DNA from: Balanoglossus misakiensis
Lineage: Eukaryota > Hemichordata
Reading direction: 5' to 3'
Assembly (NCBI GenBank): GCA_040954595.2
Contig: CM082598.2
Span: forward strand, 7,936,001-8,000,000
Length of the DNA stretch: 64,000 nucleotides
Made by a program: the position numbers and the translations under genes. The notes beneath the pieces are model-generated. The model was not told where the DNA came from, ran no database searches, and saw only the letters and a program-made list of their open reading frames with translations. This document shows, piece after piece, positions 22,438 through 34,420 of the stretch. Position 1 is the stretch's first letter. Every line of letters begins with the position of its first letter.

Positions 22438-23355
22438 AGTTCACATGTGTACAGAGAATTGTAGACCACTAATACAAAATTTGAGATCGTACTTTTAAGG
22501 CAAATCTTATTGTCAATTACCATTTCAAATGATTTTTAAAAATATGCATTATTGAGAGAGGAGATACGAATTTTATAAAATAATCAAGCAATTGCATAGT
22601 CAGCCATACAAAAAAGTTTGAAGTAAAACAGGGACACTTGAAACACCTGTTTAATCAAACAAAAGGATATTGATTTTTTTCTATTGACAGAACAATGGAA
22701 ATTTACATGTTAACTTTCAACAGACACTGGCCACCTCAGTTAGTCATTGCTTGTTTCCTCCAAAGTGTGACATTTGCAGTACATGGATACTTTGATTATG
22801 TTACAAATGCAACCTCAAAGTGAATTTTCACACACGAAGATTGATAGGACACATATTTGTTTATCAAATCATAGGATTGGTCTCTGCACAGAGGATACTG
22901 CATGAGCAGTGTTCCCATCATATAGCGAGTGCTTAACATGTCATTTCATCCAGTTATCTGTGACCATGCTTTCTTTTGGCCGATGAACACAGTGCTATCT
23001 AGTAAACCGTGAAGGAGCGTCTAACTGGAAGGTATAATTGCCTACATGTCACTTAAAACACAATTCCTACAATCTCTATAACTAAAGATGAAACATAAAA
23101 TATTTCACTCTTTCGTCTATATTTGACATTGTTGGAACTATTTGTGGGATGCATCGGAATAAAATGTATATAAGTAGTATTCTTTGTACTTGGAAATAAT
23201 GTCGCAATTCTGTCATTATACCTACATACACGATGGGAAATGCAGTTACTGTCAGTGTAGTACATGTATTGTGGTATCACAGATACAATATGTTAACATA
23301 GAGTATTGTGATAATCTTTGGGTGACACCATCATGCGTGTGTCTCTACTGTTTAC

Positions 23356-23911
23356 TTGCCAGCTCACAAAAGTGTGTTTCACAAACCCAAATTACACTCA
23401 TGCCATATGCTATTGGCTGAAGGCGTCCAAATTGTCCGTCTTCATCAGCTTTACCGAGAAAACGTTGGAATTCTCTGCGGTTTAGTGATGATTTCATTTT
23501 TTCTATCTCCTCCATGGACTTTTGTAGTGGCTCTATGGATATGCCATTCAATTCTGGATACTTGCTTCCAAAATCGCCCAAGAATTCTGACAGTAAGGTA
23601 CCTGCTTTCCTGGCGATTGCTGAAACTGTTTATGCTGCTGCTGCAGCAGCAGTACCGGTTGGATCTGGAATAAACTTCAACAAACCACTGGCTTTCTCAA
23701 TGAACTTCAGAATTCTACAGATATGTGGGCCATACTTCTTGAGAAAGCCATTCACATTTCTAACTTGATATCCTGGCCATGGGGAATCAATGAAATACAA
23801 CTGTTGTGGGTTTTCACAAAGCAAGTGGACTGCATAACCACACAGTTCTAGAAATATCCCATGATTCATTCTGATTTGTACGCTCAGAGATTCCTCAGAC
23901 AAACCGGGCAT
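23356..23911 (-). pseudogene. Exon-like frame in repeat copy 3
   Basis: Same frame and same stop as copies 1 and 2; no difference seen within the frame. Confidence 0.4.
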
Positions 23912-24829
23912 AGTTCACATGTGTACAGAGAATTGTAGACCACTAATACAAAATTTGAGATCGTACTTTTAAGGCAAATCTTATTGTCAATTACCATTTC
24001 AAATGATTTTTAAAAATATGCATTATTGAGAGAGGAGATACGAATTTTATAAAATAATCAAGCAATTGCATAGTCAGCCATACAAAAAAGTTTGAAGTAA
24101 AACAGGGACACTTGAAACACCTGTTTAATCAAACAAAAGGATATTGATTTTTTTCTATTGACAGAACAATGGAAATTTACATGTTAACTTTCAACAGACA
24201 CTGGCCACCTCAGTTAGTCATTGCTTGTTTCCTCCAAAGTGTGACATTTGCAGTACATGGATACTTTGATTATGTTACAAATGCAACCTCAAAGTGAATT
24301 TTCACACACGAAGATTGATAGGACACATATTTGTTTATCAAATCATAGGATTGGTCTCTGCACAGAGGATACTGCATGAGCAGTGTTCCCATCATATAGC
24401 GAGTGCTTAACATGTCATTTCATCCAGTTATCTGTGACCATGCTTTCTTTTGGCCGATGAACACAGTGCTATCTAGTAAACCGTGAAGGAGCGTCTAACT
24501 GGAAGGTATAATTGCCTACATGTCACTTAAAACACAATTCCTACAATCTCTATAACTAAAGATGAAACATAAAATATTTCACTCTTTCGTCTATATTTGA
24601 CATTGTTGGAACTATTTGTGGGATGCATCGGAATAAAATGTATATAAGTAGTATTCTTTGTACTTGGAAATAATGTCGCAATTCTGTCATTATACCTACA
24701 TACACGATGGGAAATGCAGTTACTGTCAGTGTAGTACATGTATTGTGGTATCACAGATACAATATGTTAACATAGAGTATTGTGATAATCTTTGGGTGAC
24801 ACCATCATGCGTGTGTCTCTACTGTTTAC

Positions 24830-25298
24830 TTGCCAGCTCACAAAAGTGTGTTTCACAAACCCAAATTACACTCATGCCATATGCTATTGGCTGAAGGCGT
24901 CCAAATTGTCCGTCTTCATCAGCTTTACCGAGAAAACGTTGGAATTCTCTGCGGTTTAGTGATGATTTCATTTTTTCTATCTCCTCCATGGACTTTTGTA
25001 GTGGCTCTATGGATATGCCATTCAATTCTGGATACTTGCTTCCAAAATCGCCCAAGAATTCTGACAGTAAGGTACCTGCTTTCCTGGCGATTGCTGAAAC
25101 TGTTTATGCTGCTGCAGCAGCAGCAGTACCGGTTGGATCTGGAATAAACTTCAACAAACCACTGGCTTTCTCAATGAACTTCAGAATTCTACAGATATGT
25201 GGGCCATACTTCTTGAGAAAGCCATTCACATTTCTAACTCGATATCCTGGCCATGGGGAATCAATGAAATACAACTGTTGTGGGTTTTCACAAAGCAA
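24830..25298 (-). pseudogene. Exon-like frame in truncated repeat copy 4
   Basis: The array break near 25308 removes the first part of the frame (sequence before CENPQQL is replaced). A Gln-to-Arg change (GYQ to GYR) and a silent GCT/GCA change mark this copy. The TAA stop is retained. Confidence 0.4.
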
Positions 25299-25489
25299 GT
25301 GGACTGCAAAACCATGCCATCAGAGAAGTGGGAAAACACGTACTGTGTTAGTTGACCCACAATTGATCACAGGTGGCTGAAATATTTCTAGGTCGGAGAA
25401 TTATAGTGAGGTCATCCGTTATCCCTAAGAACGAGTACGAAGTGCGAGAAGGTTTGAAACGACTTTCGGACACAGTTCAATAAAACGCA

Positions 25490-26040
25490 ACGAAATAAAA
25501 AAATAGCGTCAAGGACACTGTGGTCCCATTTGAGGACATAGCACATAGCAACATAGCAATAAGCATATCTGCTCTGGATGCCAAGATATGGTAAAGTAGG
25601 TCAAAGGTCACCTGAGGTCATGCAAAATTTGGGCAAGAAATTTTGACCCTATACTGGTCCATGTTCAACAAAAACCAAACCTATAGCCTTATTGGTTAGC
25701 CTGGAATTAGGTATGCACATAATTAATGAGATATGCAGGTGTCACAGGTGACCCCCAATTTTGGCTTTTCAATTTTAGTCCCAACCCTCCAAACGCCAAG
25801 TCTGTACCTGCTCTGGATGCCGAGATATAGAAAAGTAGGTCAAAGGTCACCTGAGGTCACCCAAAATTTGGGCATGAAATTTTGACCCTATACTGGTCCA
25901 TGTCCCACAAGAACGAAACCTCTAGCCCTATTAGTTAGCCCGGAATTAGGTATGCACATAATTAATGTGTTAAGCAGGTGTTACAGGTGAGCCCAAAAAT
26001 TTTCCTTTTATTTTGGCCCCATTGTGCTCACTGACCAATA
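25490..26040 (+). repeat. Two-copy 239-bp tandem repeat with DR1 motifs
   Basis: GCTCTGGATGCC starts the units at 25571 and 25810. Each contains AGGTCAAAGGTCA (25598-25610 and 25837-25849), a perfect direct repeat of the nuclear-receptor half-site with 1-base spacing, followed by a third AGGTCA four bases on. The stretch 25500-25535 also matches the sequence beside the MITE at 4790-4820. Confidence 0.75.
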
Positions 26041-26055
26041 GACAGTCACTGTTGA

Positions 26056-26520
26056 ACACCTATTGCCTGGCCATGAGGGCCATAGCGGCCGTTTATTACA
26101 CCCGAGGGGCTGTGAGTTACCAGAATCATATGCTATTTCCCGAGGCCGCAGGCCGAGGGAAATAGCATATTATTCTGGTAACTCACAGGCACGAGGGGGT
26201 AAAAACGGCTGCTATAGCCCGAATATAGGCCAGGCTATAGGTGTTTTATAATAAACCTCATGCTAACAGCTGGGAAAATCTTGCAATTTTCTCTTGAGGT
26301 TGGCAGACGACATCTTCCGCGGTGGCCATTGTGTCAGACGACGCGAGGCTGATTGACGTGACCGAGTCTGCGCACTCACGCTGGTCATGTGACCGGTTCA
26401 TATTTTTTCTGCTATTTCCCTGTAGGGATCATAGTCGATTCTATTTTCCTATCACGTGATGGATTCTGGCGAATCACGGCACAGTATTAGCATGAGGTAT
26501 ATTATAAACAGGACTATTGC
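26056..26520 (+). mobile_element. Foldback element with GC-rich hairpin
   Basis: Bases 26057-26243 form a long imperfect hairpin. The core 26112-26186 pairs GTGAGTTACCAGAATcATATGC with its inverse around GAGGCCGCAGGCC, and the flanks pair CACCTAT..GCCTGG with CCAGGCTATAGGTG. The following part to 26520 is shared with 10750-11050 in inverse. No coding capacity. Confidence 0.65.
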
Positions 26521-26639
26521 ACAGACCAGAATTCCACAATAAGACGTGGACATAGCTTAACCATAGAGATATAAGTAAAGGTATAAATTTAATAAAAAGA
26601 CTAAAAAATTCATAAAAAATAAAACATCTATGATATCAA

Positions 26640-27010
26640 CTTAACACTTACAGGTCGGTGTGAGGTTGACATAAGGTACATGCATACCAATTTTCACAGC
26701 AATCTGACCAGTGGTTGTCGAGTTTTTGAGTTTTGACCAATTTCACATTTTCCCAGCTAATTTACATATTTTGGGCAATGACGACTTCATTTGAGCAAAC
26801 TCCCATCTACAGCCCTGCCTGCATCTACACACCAAATATTGAGGTGATACGCGCAGCGGTTTTCAAGTTTTTGATGTGGACGGACATACAGACATACATC
26901 CATACATACATACATACATCCATCCATCCATACATACATACAGACGCAACCCATCCCATAAGGTCCCATGGTATATAGGCCTATACCAATGGGACCTAAA
27001 AAAATCAAAC
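26640..27010 (+). repeat. Repeat tail with CATACATC microsatellite
   Basis: A block typical of invertebrate element tails: a conserved unique part (26660-26870), then GGACATACAGACATACATCC-type short repeats (26880-26945), then a palindrome (AAGGTCCCATGGTATATAGG..ATTGGGACCT). A similar GACGGACG tail occurs near 47300. Confidence 0.45.
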
Positions 27011-27608
27011 TTGAGCGACCAAATACATACCCAGAACGATAAAATATTCTACTTTGCATTTAATCGCCACCTTCATTAGGTTCCTTATCAGCACTAGCGT
27101 GAGTATTTCCCCAAAACTAACAACTGGGACAAAATGTACAAATGCTACACAGATCGCCTCCATCTTGAACTACCATATCATCATACTGCGCATGCGTAAG
27201 CGTTTACGCATTCACGTTAATGGCGGCGATCTGTTATTTCATTGTGTCTAAAGAATTTAAAAACCATTATTTGCGGAAATTTCACAGTTAGTGCAAGAGG
27301 AACCGTGGTTAGTTGAAGAAACATACATTATAAGCTCATTAGAGTGACAGATAGTCACGTAGTTCCGAATTCCAACGCATGCACTCTCCTTTCGACGTTC
27401 GCACTATGCTAACGTCTTATTTACTGTAAGATACGACGTGCAGATGTGAAATTACTTCATGAAAATCGATCTGGGTAAATATAGCCTAGATTTCAAAAAT
27501 ATCATTGTGAATGTGATGCACATTAAACGTCGGAAAAACGCGCGATCTTTCTCAATTTGGGGCACCTATGGAGGCATACTGGATCGGGAAATTGACTCGA
27601 AATACTTA

Positions 27609-27749
27609 GAGAATAATGAACGCCCACAAGACCCATAATGGACGAAAGCACACATTGTGCGTCATAATATACAAGGCGAAGCCGAGTCTATTATGGAGCA
27701 CAATGTGTGCTTGAGTCCATTATGGGTCTTTGGGGCGTTCATTATTCTC
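27609..27749. repeat. Inverted repeat, arms about 52 bp
   Basis: GAGAATAATGAACGCCC..GCACACATTGTGC at 27609-27660 pairs with GCACAATGTGTGC..GGGCGTTCATTATTCTC ending 27749, with a loop of about 37 bases and few mismatches. A MITE-like foldback; no target duplication identified. Confidence 0.7.
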
Positions 27750-28462
27750 ATTATTTTATAGTTTTGTCAATGCCAGTGAATTTGCAGACTTCAAAAAGTA
27801 TAGGTGCGAACAATGGATCATTTCACGGTTATCGGCGCCATCTTGAACGGGCAAATGGCGGCTGTTTCGACGCATGTGGCGTCCTTTATTGTTGTTATTA
27901 GAGCAAACAGAGCAAACACGGAAGTGTCGTCTCTTAGCAGGTCCTGCCACTTTTCGAAATTTTCCTGAAATTGGTCAACTTTTTTCCATCACAACAGGTA
28001 AATTAACTCGGAAAGTTGTATCAAATACCAAAACTTTCCAAATTTATTACTGTCATCCTTTTTTACGCGATTTATCCAACTTGTAATCGTGCTGCAGATA
28101 ACACGTCATAGCACCACTGCATAGCTAAGCTGTCATGTACCACTAAATAAACACCATCTGTCGACGATCATTTTACGGGACACATTTAGATCAATCCCCG
28201 TAATTTACCAAATGTGATTGCCAAATTCTTAAATTTATTTTGTTACTAATAAAAATGAACTTAACTTTATTGTTGCTTTTGATTTACTCGTACCAAAACT
28301 TATGCCTATCATGCAGACGTCTGTAATGGACAGATCGCTCGATCAAAATTCAATCCCCAGACTATGGGACAATTAAAGATACATTTTTTTGTAATTTTGT
28401 GCTTTAGACAGGTCTGTGACTAGCTCATTAGGAAAGCCAGTGGTGATAGGTAGTCTGTCAAT
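27750..28462. other. No gene recognised
   Basis: Sequence leading up to the THAP frame; may include its promoter and element end, but no inverted end could be matched. Confidence 0.35.
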
Positions 28463-29617
28463 ATGCCAGGTGGAGACCGCTGTTGCATTGAGGGTTGTTG
28501 CAATGACAGGAGATATCCGGAGAGGCAGATCTTAAGGAATCACGTTGTGGTCTTGCGATTTCACAAGTTACCAACTACTAATGAAGAACTGAGAAAGCAG
28601 TGGATCTCCAGAATTTCTAGAGGAAGGGTTGATTTTGTACCTGGACCAGGCGTTCGAGTTTGCTCCAATCATTTTGTTGATGGTGAGCCCACCAAAGCGA
28701 ACCCTTACCCCTCTCTATTTCTGTCAACATCCCTGGCGAGATACCAGACTTCACCGAGAAAGAGGAGGGTATAGTAGTAGAGAAAAGATGTGACACTAAT
28801 ACTAATAACAATAATCACACCAATGTATATGTAGAGCAGCCAGTTTGTGATCAACAGGACCAGAGAACTATAAAAATATGTACGGCTTCAGAACAGTTAA
28901 CTAGAGATTCGGATGTTCATTTTTACACTGGGTTTAAGAATTGTGCAACTTTTGAGGGTTTTTTTTAATTACTTAGCACCCAAAGCAGCAAACATGCAAT
29001 ACTGGAAGGGGGAAAGCAGACAGTCAAAGAAATACCCAAAAGATACACAGTTTCAAATCCAGCTACATGTACTTTTAATAGGCCTGGTCCATCGAGAAAA
29101 CTTACTTTGCCACAGGAATTGCTTCTTGTTATGATGCGTCTTCGTTTAGCTTTAGTTTCAAGATTGCTGAAGGCTTAGTTAGTTCAATTTTTATTACATG
29201 GATCAAATTAATGAGTAGGGAACTTGGTTGGCTGATTATATGGCCAACCAAGCAAGCAATCAAAGATCATTTACCAGAATGTTTTCGACGATTTTATCCG
29301 TAAGTAAGAAGTATTATAGACTGCACTGAAATATTTATAGAAAAGCCATCATGTTTACAGCTTCAAGCTAAATTTTGGTCAGAATACAAACATCACTGTA
29401 CTGTTAAATTCTTAGTTAGTATAACTCCAAATGGTTTAATTTCATTTATTTCTGAGGCATATGGGGGTAGGGCATCTGATAAATTTATTGTAAGAAATAG
29501 TAAATTTTACACGCTTCTGGAACCATATGATCAATTATTAGCTGATAGGGGGTTTAAGATCAAAGATGACTTGATGGTTCAACAGTGCAGATATAAGACC
29601 CCACATTTAACAAAATA
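28463..29617 (+). pseudogene. Broken THAP-DDE transposase (ISL2EU-like)
   Basis: The first frame (28463-28774) is a THAP zinc finger: C2CH with the N-terminal cysteine pair and CSNHF, then the DGEPT and NPYP motifs typical of THAP transposases. A DDE_4-type catalytic core follows downstream (29090-29617): RKLTLPQELLLVMMRLRL, then IIDCTEIFIEKP (first D), GGRASDK and LADRGFKIKDD (later acidic residues). The core has in-frame stops (TAG after RLLKA; TAA just before the first D), and the middle does not hold one frame, so the gene is dead. From memory, THAP plus this DDE type is characteristic of ISL2EU elements; the class is inference. Confidence 0.8.
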
Positions 29618-29970
29618 TATTTTTTTATTTTTTTTAATAATAAGTGTACACATCTGCATTGAACTAAATAAATAAAATAAATAAATATATACACTGAGTA
29701 AATAAACTAAGTAAATAAATGTATGCTAACTAAACCTATGCTACCTAAACTAATAAACCTAATTAACTAAATACTAAACTTATACTAATTAACTAAGAAC
29801 TGACTAACTAACTAACTAACTAATTAACTAACTAACTATATACTAACTAAACTATTCAAAAGTTTGGACAAATACATGTGTACACTCACTCACTCACTCA
29901 GACAGACAGACAGACGGACGGATGGACACACAGACAGACGGATGGACGGAGAGACAGACGGACAAACAGG
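29618..29970 (+). repeat. Simple repeats (ACTAA and GACAGACG)
   Basis: A CTAA/ACTAACT-rich tract at 29640-29850 and a GACAGACGGACGGATG-type tract at 29895-29965 directly follow the transposase remnant. Confidence 0.7.
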
Positions 29971-30732
29971 TGTATCAAAATGGGTATTACTGAGGAAGGG
30001 GGGGGGGGCAGTTTGGGCCAAGACTGGTTGGGGCATTTCAGAGGACATTTCAAAATCAAATTTACTTGAGGCACCCCGAGGAAATTGTTAAGACGGGTTC
30101 TCATGTGCCATGGTTAGGGCGCTCCTTATTTTATTATCATAAGTGGGTAAACATTTCTTATCAGCGATTTCAAAATCTTGTGTCCACACATGTTACTTGA
30201 GTTTCAAATAGGTCGGAGATCAAGTATTTTTTGGGGGTTATGAAACAAAAGTTACATGAAAAACTTGCTTGATTTCCGATCCATATATTGTATTGCAGCA
30301 ATCGAGTGAACAAGCTACGCCAGTATTCTGGTCAATTTTTTTTTCTTTTTTTTCCCGCTTTTCGAACTGCCACTCGTATCTTCTTGAGAAAACCCACAAC
30401 TTGGGTTTTAAACAAAAACAATGTTGTGGAATAAACAACTACAAACACTAAGTAAAGGTCAGAAAAATTGCATCAAAACTAAAAAAAAGTATTCAAACAA
30501 GATAAATGATTACAATCAAAGATAAAATAAAAGATTTCAAACAATTTGCAGATTTGCCATTCAGGCAAATACAGCCAAAGCAAGAGATGTCAAGCAAATC
30601 GAGCAACTCTTACAACAAGGTGGAAAGTACACAAGTCTGAATGTTTAACAGTGACTGATTGAATATTGATGCCATAGCATATTGGATGGTATTGTGAAAT
30701 GTGTCTGTCTACAGTGTGTTTCAATGTAGCTC

Positions 30733-30942
30733 CTAGCAGTATTCACTTTGCGTGAATTTCTCCAGGTCTTCAACCAATTTGTCAGTCTTGTGGGTCATTT
30801 GTGAGGTATTATGATTAACCCCTGCAACTGTCAATCCAGCAGAGGCAATGTCATTAACAATGAATTGCACATGCATAACTGACTCAGAGGGCCCAGAGGG
30901 AAAACCAGCTTCATTCAAAAACAAAGAATAGCCAGTGCCTTG
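30733..30942 (-). CDS. Possible terminal exon of an unknown gene
   Basis: An open frame ending in TAA whose composition looks coding: EAGFPSGPSESVMHVQFIVN, then a charged helical end (KTDKLVEDLEKF). The 5' border is uncertain: AG dinucleotides near 30942-30955 could serve as an acceptor but are weak. No partner exon was found and no family recognised. It may equally be chance or an old element fragment. Confidence 0.25.
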   Translation of the reverse strand, partial: QGTGYSLFLNEAGFPSGPSESVMHVQFIVNDIASAGLTVAGVNHNTSQMTHKTDKLVEDLEKFTQSEYC

Positions 30943-31379
30943 GGGGTCTAAACCATGGGATTTGCAACAATAACCCTGTTGTCCCCTGATATCAATGCAT
31001 CAGTAGAAGAATTTGAAACGCTTGGTGATAAAAATGCAGCAAATATGCAACATGCAAATGAGAGTAGTACCTGTAATGACAGGAAGCCTTTTAATGGTCT
31101 AATAAAATAAACTAGCAGAAAAGTCGTAAAAACTTTCCCTTCGTTGGAGATCATACATTTTATGAAACTTTTTCTATGGATATGAAAATCGTGGTACTTA
31201 AAGAGTGTGACAACCTATGAACAAGGATTAATCCTCACTAATACAGCCTTGAAACAGAAATGCATTAAATTTTTGATAATAACTATACTAACAGTTCTTA
31301 CAAAATATGTGCTGTCTTTGGCCTGGCTACATGTTCCCTTTTGTTGAATTAAGTTTGCCACATCAAAGTCCAGCCAGCT

Positions 31380-31545
31380 TTGAAAGCATGGGAACATTGT
31401 GACCCGCAGCAGGTTAGAAAGGGGGACAGATCACATCTTCGGGGGACAATATATCAGGACAGTGTTCTCCCTGGGAAAAATCATAAAGTCAGGGCTAATT
31501 TCCATAAAATTTACATAATCATAGCTTCTTTTGGACAAATTTTAC
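31380..31545 (+). repeat. Dispersed repeat, copy without insertion
   Basis: Matches in inverse 35225-35314 joined to 35681-35755: GACCCGCAGCAGGTTA, GGGGGACAA.ATATCAGGAC, GTTCTCCCTG and AATTTCCATAAAATTTAC. It therefore represents the uninterrupted form of that locus. Confidence 0.7.
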
Positions 31546-32317
31546 CACGGCCGTTACTTATCAAGTATGCTCACATTGGCACATCGTACTTACTAAGAAA
31601 GAATATTGTCTTTTTTATACCCAGTGTAAAGTAGGCCTAGTGAAATCCTATTACTATAGTGAAAGTATTTGAAATTGACCTGGAGTTACGAAGTCCGCTC
31701 CAATAAAACACTCTGATGTTCCCACGACTTGCTATGCGCCTCAAAAACTGTGATGTTGTCATATTTTTAACGCGCTAGCAACAACCAGTATGCAGTAGTA
31801 AGAGAGACTGATAAATCGATGCTGATATGATAGCCTGTTTATTGATGTTTTAAAATGGGGTAGAAATTTTGAAGATGGCAGACGTTTAGAGGACAGAAAA
31901 CGGTAAATATTCAAATGTGTCGAGCAGTTTTCAAGTGGAAGTTGGGGGCCTTCCCGCTATATACCAATATACTAGCATACGGATGGGACCTTTGACACAA
32001 GCCACTTCTTGTGTCAGCTGCTCGATCGCTCAAGCGGGCGGCCCAATTGTTGATTCTTTTTTGTTTATTTGTTTGTTTGTTTATTTATTTGATTGTTTGT
32101 TTCCCCAAACAGAACGCCTAATTCACCTGTGTCCTGGATGAAACACTGCCTGCCCCTGCTAAGTTCACAAGTTTTCAGTGCCGGTTGTCTTTTACATCCC
32201 ACGTACTACATGTATCTGTTTTTTTAGAAATTGGACATAATCCTAAGACAAGACATCTCAGATTTTGTGTTAATTATGATATACTGCCATTGGCGAAGAA
32301 ATGTTAACGTGTATTGT

Positions 32318-34420
32318 TTTTGAGGGGGAAAAAAGATCAACATTCAGGATCAGATTAATCCTTTTGATAATAATTTTCTTGCAATCATACCCATCCATAT
32401 TCTAAACAAAGTCAAATAGTGCAAAGTATTTAAAAGTTTCCCTGATCCAAGTAGGCATAAATCAGGGCAGTTGACCAAGAAATTTACCTGCCCTGTGCAA
32501 TTATTACCGGCCCTCGGCTGCTGTTAATTTTATAAGCCTGTGCAAACGCACAGACACATGACATGACCTCCAACAAAAGTTGCTTCATCTTTTGTCATGT
32601 TTAGCTGAGTTGTTACAATGCGCGCCCGCGCTCAGTGCGTTGCTTGTGTTACTAGGCTGTTGATGCGATTTACAGGACGCCTGTCTAAAGATAACTTGTG
32701 CACTGAATGAAATGGCAGCGCACTGCTCTTAACAGCGTGCAGAGCTGCATTGCTTCTTGGGTGATTCAAGCCGTGGAAGGTGTGAAATCACTCAAATGTG
32801 TTCACTAATTGTCAAGAATTGAAAGGAAGTAGCAAGTTACAGTGAAAGCAAAGGTGGACGCAAAGCAAAAGTACAGGGGTGACAATCAGTCACATTGTTG
32901 CTCACTCAGGAAGAATGCGTCACAGTGACCCATGAAGATTATTCCGTTGTGATAATCCAACATTTATAGCGTCAAATGTCGCAATACCGCACGCTAGCTG
33001 AAACACTGAAAGAGAGAGCATATTTGGTAGGCAGTCATACAACATTGGCACTTTTGTTTAAGTATAAAGACAATCTGACTTTTGCCAAATATTCAGAGGG
33101 TATCAACTTCAAGGACAGAAAACGTGGACATTCCTGCCTGCTATTAAGGTTAGTGGTTAGAGGTTAGAGGTTAATGTTAGAGGTTAGATTGGGGTTAAAG
33201 ATTAAGGTGCAATTGGAATAGAAGGCTGCAATGTTCAAGTGTAACTGTCCTGAAAGCAGTCATCCGAATATCTGTAGACCTGCAAGGTCCTAACCAGTAG
33301 ACTGTGATAATTTGTAATTTCTAGACACAAGCAAGACATTCCTTCACTTGGTAACAGTATTGAATTTTATCATACAAGTAGTTTTTGTCTGTCTATCAGA
33401 ACTATCTTTGCTTTGTAAAATTTTAATGAAAAGTAGGAAGTTTCAGATAATAAGTTGGAAAAACAAATGGGTGGCTTAGAATCCTAAATAGGTGCTCTCT
33501 CTGTGTTTAAAACACTAATACTATCTAAAATCCCAAATGATAGAAATAAAACAATATACAGTGTTTCAGCTTTCGTGCGGCCTTGCGACATTTGATGCAA
33601 TAAATATTGGATTGTCATAACAAAATAAATCTTCATGGGTCACTGTGACACATTCTTACTGAGTGAACAACAATATGACAGATTGTCACCTCCCACACTT
33701 TTGCTCTGCATCCACCTTTGCTTTCACTGTAACTTGCTACTTCCTTTCAATTCTTGACAATTAGTGAACACATTTGAGTGATTTCACACCTTCCATGGCT
33801 TGAATCACCCAAGAAGCATTGCAGCTCTGCACGCTGTCAAGAGCAGTGCGCTGCCATTTCATTCAGTGCACAAGTTATCTTTAGACAGGCGTCCTGTAAA
33901 TCGCATCAACAGCCTAGTAACACAAGCAACGCACTGAGCGCATACGCGCATTGTAACAACTCAGCTAAACATGACAAAAGATGAAGCAACTTTTGTTGGA
34001 GGTCATGCTATGTGTCTGCGTGTCTGCACAGGCTTATAAAATTAACAGCAGCCGAGGGCCAGTAAACTGCAAATGAATATGGCCGCCACCGTGAAAAAAT
34101 GCTAGAAACAAGGAAAACGTTGCATTTCCCACTCTAAAAATTCATAAACAAAGCATGATCTCATCCACTACAATTATGGAAGTAAATGTACTCCGCTGGG
34201 ACATTACATTTTCATTTTTGATGGCAATATTGCATGACTTTTCGATTTTCTTTAACTTTTGGCCATTTTGTCATAAATAAGTGATATTGATATACTAATA
34301 TCATTTAATAGACATAATTCAAAGAATATATGGGATTATTTAAAACTTAAAATTTTTATCCAGTTGCAGCTCATGTGCCTTTAATCTAATCCTGAATGTT
34401 GATCTTCCCCCTCCCCCCCC
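32318..34420. mobile_element. 2.1-kb long-inverted-repeat element
   Basis: The main arms are about 32505-33010 and 33556-34066, each near 510 bases with high similarity in inverse (CCCTCGGCTGCTGTTAATTT against its complement; CAGTGTTTCAGCT at the inner end). The ~545-base centre shows no convincing protein. Outer arms (GGGGGAA..GATCAACATTCAGGAT at 32325-32360 and its inverse at 34385-34415) indicate a larger composite. Between inner and outer right arms sits a MITE fragment. No clean target duplication could be defined. Confidence 0.7.
34067..34388 (-). mobile_element. Truncated TTAA-type MITE (family of 49375)
   Basis: Reverse complement of part of 49420-49775: CATGATCTCATCCACT, ATTTTTGATGGCAATATTGC, TTGGCCATTTTGTCATAAAT and CAGTTGCAGCTCATGTGCCT followed by TTAA. 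Its far end is cut at the right arm of the long inverted repeat. Confidence 0.7.

Larger units (their letters stand above)
19843..25308. repeat. Tandem array of a 1474-bp unit, 3.7 copies
   Basis: Copies begin at 19843, 21317, 22791 and 24265, each opening TTTGATTATGTTACAAATGC; the fourth breaks off near 25308. Copies differ at very few sites: GGGCGATG against GGCCGATG in copy 1; TAAACGATGGG in copies 1-2 and TACACGATGGG in copies 3-4; one GCT/GCA change and CTCGATATCC in copy 4. Such identity means very recent amplification, gene conversion or an assembly effect. Each unit carries a minus-strand exon-like frame. Confidence 0.95.
29971..32317. other. Mostly uncharacterised sequence
   Basis: Apart from the exon candidate at 30733 and the repeat at 31380 nothing could be supported. 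A TTTG/TTTA low-complexity tract lies at 32055-32105. Confidence 0.4.

Noticed and set aside
28913-29134. Separate small gene downstream of the THAP frame
   Set aside because: Sequence around it reads as decayed transposase linker in another frame.
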